DNA of 14,214 nt from DASZXJ01 sp035545895. GTDB lineage: Bacteria > Planctomycetota > Phycisphaerae > Tepidisphaerales > Tepidisphaeraceae. The position numbers were made by a program, and so were the translations under genes. How positions within the stretch are numbered: the stretch's first letter is position 1; each line of letters begins with the position of its first letter. Positions 1 through 6,713 of the stretch are shown in pieces. The stretch is from NCBI GenBank assembly GCA_035545895.1, contig DASZXJ010000064.1, positions 1 to 14,214 on the forward strand, in the 5' to 3' direction. Below the pieces are notes generated by a model that saw only the letters and a program-made list of their open reading frames with translations, was not told where the DNA came from and searched no databases.

Positions 1-87
1 CAGGATTACGAAAAGGATCGCAAAAAGCGACTGGGGATCGCGGCCGATCAGCCGCATAGAATCAAATATCGCAAGCTGACGAAATAA
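1..87 (+). CDS. ettA: EttA-type ABC-F ATPase, C-terminal tail (5' truncated by window)
   Basis: The frame is open from the first base to a TAA at 85-87 and gives 28 residues with a KKRLG...PHRIKYRKLTK pattern. This matches the extreme C-terminus of EttA (energy-dependent translational throttle A), where family members end in a (Y)xxxKKRxLG...PKRIKYK tail just after the second ABC cassette. EttA is a cytoplasmic ATPase that binds the ribosomal E site and gates entry into elongation according to ADP/ATP ratio. All catalytic motifs lie outside the window, so only the tail supports the call. Another ABC-F member is possible, but the RIKYR ending is characteristic of EttA. No terminator is visible between this stop and the toxin gene 43 bp downstream. 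Confidence 0.75.
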   Translation, partial: QDYEKDRKKRLGIAADQPHRIKYRKLTK

Positions 88-115
88 CGAGTTCGCTCGC
101 CCGGTTGAGATTGGT

Positions 116-121
116 TATAAT
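116..121 (+). promoter_or_regulatory. Putative -10 box of the toxin-antitoxin operon
   Basis: A perfect TATAAT hexamer ends 9 bp before the ATG of the toxin gene. No convincing -35 hexamer lies 16-18 bp upstream (the best is TTCGCT at 92-97), and no Shine-Dalgarno sequence lies between the hexamer and the ATG. If it is used, transcription would start at about 127-130, at or just before the ATG, giving a nearly leaderless mRNA. This is inference from sequence only. Confidence 0.35.
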
Positions 122-130
122 TTTCTATTG

Positions 131-400
131 ATGGATGATGCGTTTCGTTGGAACGATTGGAACCGCGATCATATTGCCGGGCATGGCGTTTCAACGGACG
201 AAGCAGAATATGTCGTGAATCACGCATCGCCGCCATATCCCAAGCAGATAGGTAATGGCAAATGGCAGGTGAGAGGCCAAACGGCGTATGAACGCTATTT
301 GCAGGTGATCTTTATAATTGAAGATGATTGTTATTATGTCATTCATGGCCGTGGGTTGACTGACAAGGAAAAGCGGCAACTGCGCCGTAAAAGACGATGA
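131..400 (+). CDS. BrnT-like type II toxin (putative ribonuclease)
   Basis: This 89-residue protein has the layout of the BrnT/DUF4258 toxin group. It opens with an aromatic-rich FRWNDWNRDHIAGHGVS segment, as in the family's F-W-x-x-x-K-x-x-x-N...HGV start. A central R-G-Q...R-Y-L-Q-V-I-F-I-I strand pair follows, then a VIHGRGLTDKEKRQ C-terminus, equivalent to the family's I-I-S-A-R-x-A...E segment. BrnT proteins are small RelE-fold RNases that block translation and are neutralised by the downstream gene product. ATG at 131 is chosen over the TTG at 128. The TGA overlaps the ATG of the next gene (ATGA, 397-400), so the two are probably translationally coupled in toxin-first order, as in brnTA. 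Sequence divergence leaves the exact family uncertain, but a toxin-like small RNase is the best reading. Confidence 0.6.
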   Translation: MDDAFRWNDWNRDHIAGHGVSTDEAEYVVNHASPPYPKQIGNGKWQVRGQTAYERYLQVIFIIEDDCYYVIHGRGLTDKEKRQLRRKRR

Positions 401-690
401 AAGCAAAACGCAAACGCTGGTCGGAAATGACCACTGAGGAACTCGCGAAAGCCACGAAGCAATTCGATGACCCGAACTACGATCCGCGCGCGAGAAAACC
501 CACCGAACGACAGTTGAAGCAGCTTAACAAAGTCCAGCGAAAGTCCGCCAAGGAGCGGCTGCGAATCGCATTGTCCCTGGAACAGGGACTTATAGAGGAT
601 GCTGATGAATACGCCGCCATTCACGGTATCACTTTCTCTGACCTGGTATCGGATGCATTGAGACGAGTGATCCAAAAGAAGTCCGCCTAA
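397..690 (+). CDS. Antitoxin partner of the BrnT-like toxin, RHH-like C-terminus
   Basis: This 97-residue, strongly basic protein is encoded in a 4-bp overlap with the toxin. Residues 1-50 are rich in Lys, Arg and Glu and contain an MTTEELAKATKQFDDP segment, as seen in many planctomycete and cyanobacterial antitoxins. This part would be the toxin-binding, disordered region. The last 40 residues (RIALSLEQGLIEDADEYAAIHGITFSDLVSDALRRV) read as a beta strand followed by two helices, the ribbon-helix-helix pattern of CopG/MetJ-type regulators. The protein would therefore bind DNA, probably its own promoter upstream of 131, and neutralise the toxin. The RHH part is normally N-terminal in CopG-type antitoxins; its C-terminal position here resembles BrnA. 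Confidence 0.6.
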   Translation: MKAKRKRWSEMTTEELAKATKQFDDPNYDPRARKPTERQLKQLNKVQRKSAKERLRIALSLEQGLIEDADEYAAIHGITFSDLVSDALRRVIQKKSA

Positions 691-780
691 AGTTCTTCCA
701 GGAACGCGCCGTCCTCAGTCACCCTATTCGTTTTCCGACGCGACCATCCAAGTATTCTCAGCTATTATTCTTAGCTGGCC

Positions 781-2142
781 ATGGAAGACCGCATAAGCAA
801 GCTATCTGAAAAAGCCAAATCCCTGCCGCATACGCCCGGCGTCTATTTGATGAAAGACGACAAGGGGCGGGTGATCTATGTCGGCAAGGCATCTTCCCTG
901 CGCGATCGGGTGGGAAGCTACTTTCAGGCTTCGACGAAATTGGAATTCAAAAAGTCTGGATTGCTCAACGAAGTGATCGATTTTGAAACCGTTGACTGCG
1001 AATCCGAAGTCGAAGCGCTGCTTTCGGAAAATCGGCTGATCAAGGACATCCAGCCCAAATACAACGCCCGATTGCTGGATGACAAGACCTTCCCTTATCT
1101 GATGATCACGATGGATGATGATTATCCCGGCGTGTTCGTCACCCGCGAGCCGCGAACCGAAGGCGTGAAACTGTATGGTCCGTTCACGAGTGTGAGTTCG
1201 CTCAAGGAAGCGGTCACGCACATGCAGAAGGCGTTTCAGTTTCGGACCTGTCATCTGGACATTCGAGAAACTGACGATCAGAAGCGATTCTTTCGCCCCT
1301 GCCTGCTTCATGCGATCAAGCAGTGCACCGCGCCGTGCGCTGACCGCATTCCGCGCGAGGCTTATGCGCAGGACATCAAAAGGCTGATCCGCTTTCTCGA
1401 TGGTGAACGAAAGACCATCCTGAAAGAGCTTCAGCGGGACATGAACAAGGCTTCGGAAGCTCAGCAGTTTGAAAAGGCGGCTCGGATTCGGGATGAGATC
1501 AAAGCCCTGCAATCGCTCGGCCAGCGGGCGCGCTCGGGGGAAGAGGAATTCTGGCAACCCGAAGCCTTCATCAGCAACCCACAGGAAGGCGTAACTGCCC
1601 TGCAAAAGGTGCTGGGATTGAACGAACCGCCGCGAATTCTCGAAGCCATCGATATCGCCCATCTTCAGGGTGGCGAGCTGGTGGGTTCCAAAGTCACCTT
1701 TATTGATGGTGTACCGTTCAAAAATGCGTATCGCCGCTACAAAATCCGTCATGAGCAGGGCAATAATGATTATCTGAGCATTCAGGAGATCGTTTCTCGC
1801 CGATATCGAGAAGCGGGGACAAATAATGAGCTCTACCCGGACGTTATTCTAATCGATGGCGGTCTGGGCCAGCTTCATGCGGCGTTGGACGTTTTTAAGA
1901 CGATGGATACCAAGCCGCCAATGGTGATTTCTCTGGCGAAGAAAGAGGAACTGGTTTACGTTCAGGCCCGCGCCCAGCCACTGCGGCTGGAGCGAAATGA
2001 TCCGGCCTTGAAAATGCTGCAATACATCCGGGACGAAGCGCACCGATTCGCGCAGCATTATCATCATATTTTGCGTCGCAAGGCGCAGATTGATGAGCAG
2101 GTGAAAGAAGGTCGTCGTCCCCCGCGAAGAAAGCGCCCGTGA
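781..2142 (+). CDS. uvrC: UvrC-like excinuclease subunit, compact form
   Basis: This 453-residue nuclease homologue would make the dual incisions of nucleotide excision repair with UvrA and UvrB. An N-terminal GIY-YIG domain (about 14-98) contains PGVYLM, VIYVGKA, Arg41, Glu76 and PKYN. Four cysteines at 157, 174, 182 and 186 match the Fe-S-binding cysteines of UvrC. A UVR motif (about 209-245) is the UvrB-binding helix pair. The RNase H-like domain keeps its acidic/His residues: Asp291 (IDIAH), Asp330 (NDY), Asp359 (LIDGG) and His421 (DEAHRF). Typical UvrC is about 600 residues. Here the roughly 110-residue linker between UVR and RNase H regions is almost absent, and the protein ends 32 residues after His421, with no tandem HhH domain. 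The ATG at 781 has no Shine-Dalgarno sequence. The gene overlaps the next one by 4 bp. Confidence 0.85.
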   Translation: MEDRISKLSEKAKSLPHTPGVYLMKDDKGRVIYVGKASSLRDRVGSYFQASTKLEFKKSGLLNEVIDFETVDCESEVEALLSENRLIKDIQPKYNARLLDDKTFPYLMITMDDDYPGVFVTREPRTEGVKLYGPFTSVSSLKEAVTHMQKAFQFRTCHLDIRETDDQKRFFRPCLLHAIKQCTAPCADRIPREAYAQDIKRLIRFLDGERKTILKELQRDMNKASEAQQFEKAARIRDEIKALQSLGQRARSGEEEFWQPEAFISNPQEGVTALQKVLGLNEPPRILEAIDIAHLQGGELVGSKVTFIDGVPFKNAYRRYKIRHEQGNNDYLSIQEIVSRRYREAGTNNELYPDVILIDGGLGQLHAALDVFKTMDTKPPMVISLAKKEELVYVQARAQPLRLERNDPALKMLQYIRDEAHRFAQHYHHILRRKAQIDEQVKEGRRPPRRKRP

Positions 2143-4505
2143 TCGGTCATAAGACGGGAATCATTCTGCTCGCGTGCGTCGTCGCGACATCTTCAGCGAT
2201 CGCGCAAACCTCGCGCGAAGCGCCGCTTTCCCCCGAAGCCGAACGCGCGCAGATTTCACGATCCGACCTTTCCCGACGGGTCTCCTTCGCCATCAGCAAG
2301 GGCGTCAAATATCTTCTATCACGACAGAACACCGACGGCTCGTGGGGCCAGGGCGATCCATCCGACAACGAAGGGGGCAACACCGCGTTGGTCACACTTG
2401 CGCTGCTTTCGTCGGGTGAATCGCACCAATCACCGGCGCTGACCAAGGCCATTCGTTATCTCAAGAGAATTCACCCGGAAAACGTTCGCCATGCGACTTA
2501 TTCCATCGCGCTGCGCGCCTGCGTCTATTCCATGCTTCCTGAAGCGCTGCGAAAAGAGGAACTCAAAGCTGATTTGCGCTGGCTGCAACATGACATGATC
2601 GAAAACGGCGACCGCCGGGGCATGTACAGTTATGGCGGAATGGTCGGCTTTGGCGGAGACTATTCCAACAGCCAGTACGGCGTGCTCGGCGTCTGGTATG
2701 CCGCACAGGCGGGACTCGAGGTTCCGATCGATTACTGGAAAAAAGTGGAAGACGGCTGGCTGATCGGCCGCAACGACGATGGCGGCTGGGGCTACACGCC
2801 GGATCGGAAAATGAGTTACGGCTCGATGACCGCCGCCGCGATTGCGACGCTTTTCATCACCAACGATTACCTGCACATCAAGGAGACAAACAATCTGAAT
2901 CAGACCAGCAGCAACAAGCCGCTGGATGGCGCACTGGAGTGGCTCGCCAACAATTTTGCGGTCGATCGCAATCCCGGCCACGAAGACAATGGCCGCCGCG
3001 GTCGTCCGATGGATCGCGATCTGCTCGATCTGCTCGGCGAAATGGGACGCAGCCCCGGCTTTTACATCCACTACATGTTATTCGGATATGAACGCGCCGG
3101 TGAAGCCAGCGGTTACACCCGCTTTGGCACGCACAAATGGTATGACGAAGGGGCCGACTACCTCTTCCGCACGCAGGCGTACGATGGAAGCTGGGATGGG
3201 CAGATGTCACATCCCGAAACGGACACAGCCTATTCACTGCTATTCTTATCGCGAGGCCGGGCGCCGGTCGTGGCGCAGAAACTTCAATTCGAAGGTCGCT
3301 GGAACAATCGCCCGCGCGATGCGGCGGCTTTCACGCGGTTCATGCGCCGGGCAACCGAGCGGCACGTCAACTGGCAGATCGTTTCAATTGATGATTCGCC
3401 CGCCGAGCTTCGAGAATCGCCCCTGCTTTATGTCGCCAGCAATCGCGAGCTGGATTGGTCGGATGCGCAAAAGGCAAAGATCAAAGCGTATATCGATCAA
3501 GGCGGCCTATTGGTTTGCGTCAACGAAGGCTCGACTGATGAAATGGCCAAAAGCGTCATCAAGCTTGGCGAGCAATTATATCCCGCATATCACTTCCGCG
3601 ATTTGCCGCAGGATCATCCCGCTTACTCCGCCAATTTCCCCGCCAACTACGGCATGGAACCGCTCAAGGGTTTGAGCAATGGCGTACGCGAACTCATCGT
3701 GCTTTACAGCATCGGCGACATGTCATGGAAGTGGCAATCGACCGGCGGCGCGTTCGCGCCGCGAAATACGCCTTACGCGACGCTCGCCAATCTGTGGTTG
3801 TATGCAACGGACCGGGCCAATCCCCGATTCAAAGGCGAAGACACATGGATCGATCGCAACGATGCGGTGGCTGTTGATCGCACCGTGCGGGTGTTCCGTG
3901 TCAGTCACGCCGCCAACTGGGACCCTGAGCCGGGCGGATGGCAGCGCCTGGCGAATGTCATGCACAATTTCGATCAGGTCGATCTCGATCTGAGCGCGCC
4001 CAAGGCAACCACACAAGCCAGCGATCTGCCCGATGCGAAACGACATGTGCTGGCGCACCTCACGGCCACCAGGTCGGTACAACTCACACCGACGATGAAG
4101 GCTGCGCTCAAGCGATATATCGACGGCGGCGGAATGCTCCTGCTGGACGCGGCCAGTGGTTCGTCCGAGGCGGCGGGATCGTTTGATCCGCTTGTGCGCG
4201 AGTTATATCCTTCGGTGGTGATCGCCCCGCTGCCGCTGGACCATCCGATCTACCGGGCAGCGCCGTTCGGCGGACAGCAGATCGAGCGCGTCACTTACAG
4301 GCGCTCGCAGGACCTCACGCCCGTCACCATCCCCCGTTTGCGCGGCGCCATGGTCGGCAATAAGTTGGTGGCCATCATTTCCCATGAAGACATGAGCGGC
4401 GGCCTGGTCGCCTATACAACCGCCGGACTGGTGGGATATTCGCCAAACAGCGCCACCGATCTCATGCGCAACATCATCCTGTGGCGGGCATCGGCGCTTA
4501 AATAA
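2139..4505 (+). CDS. Secreted terpenoid-cyclase-fold protein with two DUF4159-like modules
   Basis: The 788-residue product starts at a GTG overlapping the uvrC TGA (GTGA, 2139-2142). Residues 1-22 form a signal peptide (hydrophobic 7-18, cleavage likely after AIA). Residues about 45-375 form an alpha-alpha toroid like squalene-hopene cyclase/prenyltransferase, with QNTDGSWG (63-70), NDDGGWGY (212-219) and QAYDGSWD (346-353) repeats. The cyclase DxDD acid motif is not evident, so catalysis is unlikely. Two related C-terminal modules follow (about 383-530 and 583-780), each with a YVASNREL- or LAHLTATR-type strand, a Y-I-D-x-G-G-x-L segment (451-458 and 660-668), a [QL]LYP or [EL]YP site and a DHP[AI]Y motif (492-496 and 701-705). 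This points to internal duplication of DUF4159, a glutamine-amidotransferase-like fold of unknown function. It acts outside the cytoplasm, role unknown. Confidence 0.7.
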   Translation: MIGHKTGIILLACVVATSSAIAQTSREAPLSPEAERAQISRSDLSRRVSFAISKGVKYLLSRQNTDGSWGQGDPSDNEGGNTALVTLALLSSGESHQSPALTKAIRYLKRIHPENVRHATYSIALRACVYSMLPEALRKEELKADLRWLQHDMIENGDRRGMYSYGGMVGFGGDYSNSQYGVLGVWYAAQAGLEVPIDYWKKVEDGWLIGRNDDGGWGYTPDRKMSYGSMTAAAIATLFITNDYLHIKETNNLNQTSSNKPLDGALEWLANNFAVDRNPGHEDNGRRGRPMDRDLLDLLGEMGRSPGFYIHYMLFGYERAGEASGYTRFGTHKWYDEGADYLFRTQAYDGSWDGQMSHPETDTAYSLLFLSRGRAPVVAQKLQFEGRWNNRPRDAAAFTRFMRRATERHVNWQIVSIDDSPAELRESPLLYVASNRELDWSDAQKAKIKAYIDQGGLLVCVNEGSTDEMAKSVIKLGEQLYPAYHFRDLPQDHPAYSANFPANYGMEPLKGLSNGVRELIVLYSIGDMSWKWQSTGGAFAPRNTPYATLANLWLYATDRANPRFKGEDTWIDRNDAVAVDRTVRVFRVSHAANWDPEPGGWQRLANVMHNFDQVDLDLSAPKATTQASDLPDAKRHVLAHLTATRSVQLTPTMKAALKRYIDGGGMLLLDAASGSSEAAGSFDPLVRELYPSVVIAPLPLDHPIYRAAPFGGQQIERVTYRRSQDLTPVTIPRLRGAMVGNKLVAIISHEDMSGGLVAYTTAGLVGYSPNSATDLMRNIILWRASALK

Positions 4506-4541
4506 AAGAATTAAATAGAAGAAATTGATTTTTGTTCGCGG

Positions 4542-4591
4542 CATGGGCTTTCCAGCCCATGGGACCATCGCGCACGGCCTAAAAGGCCGTG
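4542..4591. repeat. Two tandem perfect hairpins between convergent genes
   Basis: The 112-bp gap between the DUF4159 gene stop and the calpain gene stop carries two back-to-back perfect inverted repeats. The first has an 8-bp stem CATGGGCT/AGCCCATG (4542-4549 and 4554-4561) with a TTCC loop. The second has a 7-bp stem CACGGCC/GGCCGTG (4573-4579 and 4585-4591) with a TAAAA loop. Neither is followed by a T tract on either strand, so they are poor classical intrinsic terminators, though they could stall or protect both transcripts. The arrangement resembles dispersed REP-like palindromes. Confidence 0.6.
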
Positions 4592-4617
4592 TCACATTTG
4601 GATTCATACCGCAATTC

Positions 4618-5937
4618 CTAAACAATCGACGTGCTCAATCCGAGCAGCGCGGCTTGCGCCTGGGCAGCAGTGATGGTGACGTATCCGTCATTCAGACCAT
4701 CGTTGCCCGCGCCATCGATGCCCCAGGGGTTGCGCAATCGAAGACCGCTGACTTTGCCTTTGCTGTCAAAGACCACCGACTGCACCATGTATGCGTGGCT
4801 GCCAATCAGCGGCGCGCCGCTTGGAGCTTTGCTGACCGCGAAGGTCACCGACTTGCCACCCGCCAGCGCGGTTTGAACCGTTTGCATCAGCCAGGCGGCA
4901 CTCGTGGATGTGTATGCGTTGAAGCTGGTCTTGCCAAGGTCGGCATAGACCTCGCTCATCCAGCCGCTGGAGATCGACGCATAAGTGCCCGCTGAGTAGC
5001 GGAAGACGGTAAACGCCTTCTCCATGATCGCGACCCACATGGAACTTTGTGCGCCGACCCCGGCATATGCCAGGCCGCCCCACGAATAGGCCGGCAGGTC
5101 GGCATCAACGCGCACGAAAGTCTTGGTCGTGCCCTGAGTGAACTGCACAGCGTAGGTTCCATCGCCCAGATCAACCACGCTTTGACGAATCAACTGAGGG
5201 TCGGTCTTGGCAACGGAAGAAAGCACCGACAGAAAGTAGCAGTCTCCCACCGCGCCCTGATGCACATCATCCGGCGAAGGACCGGCATCGCTGAACAGCG
5301 GATTGTTGGCAAAGCGGTGATAAACATACGAACTGCTGGTGGTTTTTGAATCCCCGATGCTCTGGCCCAGCAATTCCTTGCTGACGTTGAACATGAAATT
5401 GTTGACGCGATGCACCGCACCGACGGCGGTTTCGGCGGCAACGGCGTCGGTGATTGTGTCGGTCGTGTCGGCCCAGAAGCTGTCCGTGCCCGCGCCGCCA
5501 ATGCATTTGTCCAGGCCGGTGCCGCCGATGGAAACGATCACGTCATTTCCCGCGCCGCCATTGGATGAATCCGTGCCGTCACCGCCGTAGATGCGGTCAT
5601 TGCCGCTGCCGCCGACCAGCGTGTCGTTGCCCGCCGAGCCGTATAGAACAGCATTTTGAGTGATGGTTGCATCCAGGCCGATGGCATCGTTGCCCGCGCC
5701 GCCGTCCACGACAATGGTCTTGAAAGTGCCGGCAACGGTCGTTGACCAGCCGCCGGTATTGGTGATCAAAAGATTCGAGCCGCTATACTTGATGGAAATC
5801 TGGTCATTGCCCGCGGTGCCGATGATCTTGAGCTGAGTGCCAAGAGACACCACGTTCAATGGCACTGCTGCCATCAACGTGCGCGACTCGAGAGACTCAA
5901 GCCCCTGTCCAAACAAATTGTCGGCTCGCATCTTCAT
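4618..5937 (-). CDS. LEPR-XLL surface protein with RTX-type repeats and calpain-like protease domain
   Basis: This 439-residue protein opens with a LESLESRTLMA segment (13-23), the planctomycetal LEPR-XLL signature of surface or exported proteins; no ordinary signal peptide is present. Residues about 79-152 hold Ca2+-binding RTX-like nonapeptides (GGAGNDAIG, GSAGNDTLVGGSGNDRIYGG, GGAGNDVIV, GGAGTD). The C-terminal half is a C2 (calpain) cysteine protease domain with its full triad: Cys233 in HQGAVGDCYFL, His381 in GSHAYMV and Asn403 in LRNPWG. Gln227 fits the oxyanion-hole position. The predicted role is a calcium-stabilised surface or secreted protease. The ATG at 5937 follows a strong GAGGAAGG Shine-Dalgarno sequence 5 nt upstream. 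The last residues, after a YVTITAAQAQAALLGL segment, lack a recognisable sorting tag. Its natural substrate cannot be read from the sequence. Confidence 0.8.
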   Translation of the reverse strand: MKMRADNLFGQGLESLESRTLMAAVPLNVVSLGTQLKIIGTAGNDQISIKYSGSNLLITNTGGWSTTVAGTFKTIVVDGGAGNDAIGLDATITQNAVLYGSAGNDTLVGGSGNDRIYGGDGTDSSNGGAGNDVIVSIGGTGLDKCIGGAGTDSFWADTTDTITDAVAAETAVGAVHRVNNFMFNVSKELLGQSIGDSKTTSSSYVYHRFANNPLFSDAGPSPDDVHQGAVGDCYFLSVLSSVAKTDPQLIRQSVVDLGDGTYAVQFTQGTTKTFVRVDADLPAYSWGGLAYAGVGAQSSMWVAIMEKAFTVFRYSAGTYASISSGWMSEVYADLGKTSFNAYTSTSAAWLMQTVQTALAGGKSVTFAVSKAPSGAPLIGSHAYMVQSVVFDSKGKVSGLRLRNPWGIDGAGNDGLNDGYVTITAAQAQAALLGLSTSIV

Positions 5938-5943
5938 GGAAAC

Positions 5944-5961
5944 CTTCCTCAGACAAGGAAG
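5944..5961 (-). promoter_or_regulatory. Hairpin covering the Shine-Dalgarno of the calpain gene
   Basis: On the reverse strand, CTTCCT (5961-5956) can pair with AGGAAG (5949-5944) across a 6-nt loop, and that AGGAAG is the core of the Shine-Dalgarno sequence of the calpain-like gene. A further GGAAG just upstream (around 5963-5967) could pair with the same CTTCC instead, offering an alternative fold. The stems are short, so a real regulatory role is speculative. Confidence 0.25.
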
Positions 5962-6035
5962 ACTTCCAATATGTCGAGCCGATGGGGCAACGACCGAGAA
6001 TCATTTGGGCATTAGTCCGATAATGGAGAGAACCC

Positions 6036-6052
6036 GCGGCCCTGCGGGCCGC
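6036..6052. repeat. Perfect GC-rich hairpin downstream of purE
   Basis: GCGGCCC and GGGCCGC form a perfect 7-bp stem with a 3-nt loop about 32 bp beyond the purE stop, between purE and the calpain gene, both on the reverse strand. No T tract follows on the purE-sense strand (GGTTCTCTCC comes next). It is therefore either a weak terminator or a REP-like palindrome. Confidence 0.45.
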
Positions 6053-6083
6053 CGCTAAACAAGAGAGTGTTGCGGTCTGGTTA

Positions 6084-6581
6084 TTACAAGACTGTTTCCA
6101 GCACTTTGCGACTTTGCTCTTCGCGGTAGGCTTTGAATCGTGCCCGCAATTCCGGGTCGCTCAGGGCGATGATTTGTACGGCCAATAACGCGGCATTGGT
6201 CGCGCCCGCTGCGCCGATGGCGAGCGTTCCGACGGGAACGCCGGCCGGCATCTGCACGATCGACAGCAGCGAATCCATGCCATGCAGCGCTTTGGATTCC
6301 ATGGGCACACCCAGAACCGGCAACAAAGTTTTTGACGCGCAAACCCCTGCAAGATGCGCTGCCCCACCTGCGCCGGCGATGATCACCTTAATCCCGCGCG
6401 ATTCAGCGCTGCTGACCCATTCAACCGTCTGGTCCGGCGTGCGATGAGCGCTAAGCACGCGCGCATCGTATCCCACCCCAAGCTTGTCCAACGTGTCGGC
6501 GATGTTCTTCATCGTCTCCCAGTCCGACTTGCTGCCCATGACTATTCCCACTCGCGGATTCGAATTCGGTTGCTGAGCCAT
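6084..6581 (-). CDS. purE: N5-carboxyaminoimidazole ribonucleotide mutase PurE
   Basis: This 165-residue cytoplasmic enzyme of de novo purine synthesis converts N5-CAIR to CAIR. Family hallmarks are VGIVMGSKSDW (11-21), the active-site loop SAHRTP (44-49, His46), AGAGGAAHL (69-77), PVLGVP (88-93) and the class I signature SLLSIVQMPAGVPVGT (104-119). The class I pattern implies a partner PurK; no purK lies in the window. The start is the ATG at 6581, which has GGAG 9 nt upstream; the in-frame TTG at 6596 would overlap that Shine-Dalgarno sequence. Length is normal for the family. It diverges from the cytochrome gene across about 130 bp. Confidence 0.95.
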   Translation of the reverse strand: MAQQPNSNPRVGIVMGSKSDWETMKNIADTLDKLGVGYDARVLSAHRTPDQTVEWVSSAESRGIKVIIAGAGGAAHLAGVCASKTLLPVLGVPMESKALHGMDSLLSIVQMPAGVPVGTLAIGAAGATNAALLAVQIIALSDPELRARFKAYREEQSRKVLETVL

Positions 6582-6713
6582 CGTTATCTTCTCCAAAATT
6601 GAAAGCGGCGGATTATAGCAACTGTCTCGCCGCAGTGAATCGGACTGTTGAATCCGGTAACACGCTTCTGTCGTATCTGCCTTGAAAGGGATGCGGTAAA
6701 ATCATCAGGGCCC

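Noticed and set aside
759..777. 6-bp hairpin (CAGCTA/TAGCTG) just before the uvrC start
   Set aside because: Short AT-containing stem with a 7-nt loop and no T tract; too weak to call a terminator or operator.
802..1752. A 316-codon open frame on the reverse strand
   Set aside because: It lies wholly antisense to uvrC, shows no domain pattern, and its length follows from the GC-rich codons of uvrC.
2430..3237. Long reverse-strand open frames (213 and 119 codons)
   Set aside because: They are antisense shadows of the cyclase/DUF4159 gene, with Arg/Cys/Ala-rich meaningless sequence.
2926..3993. Forward open frames (249 and 104 codons) in another frame of the DUF4159 gene
   Set aside because: The real frame is continuous with signal peptide, repeats and stop; these have no recognisable motifs.
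5270..5720. Regular GC-rich repeats that could look like a CRISPR or tandem repeat array
   Set aside because: The period is about 27 bases and encodes the Gly-Gly-x-Gly-x-Asp RTX-like nonapeptides; there are no spacers of constant length or identical repeats.
6582..6596. An upstream TTG start for purE
   Set aside because: Using it would place the start codon on the Shine-Dalgarno sequence of the ATG at 6581, and the added residues are not part of the family.
6648..6676. Possible -35/-10 pair (TTGAAT, 17 bp, TCGTAT) before the cytochrome gene
   Set aside because: The -10 half matches only three consensus bases, so it is no better than chance.
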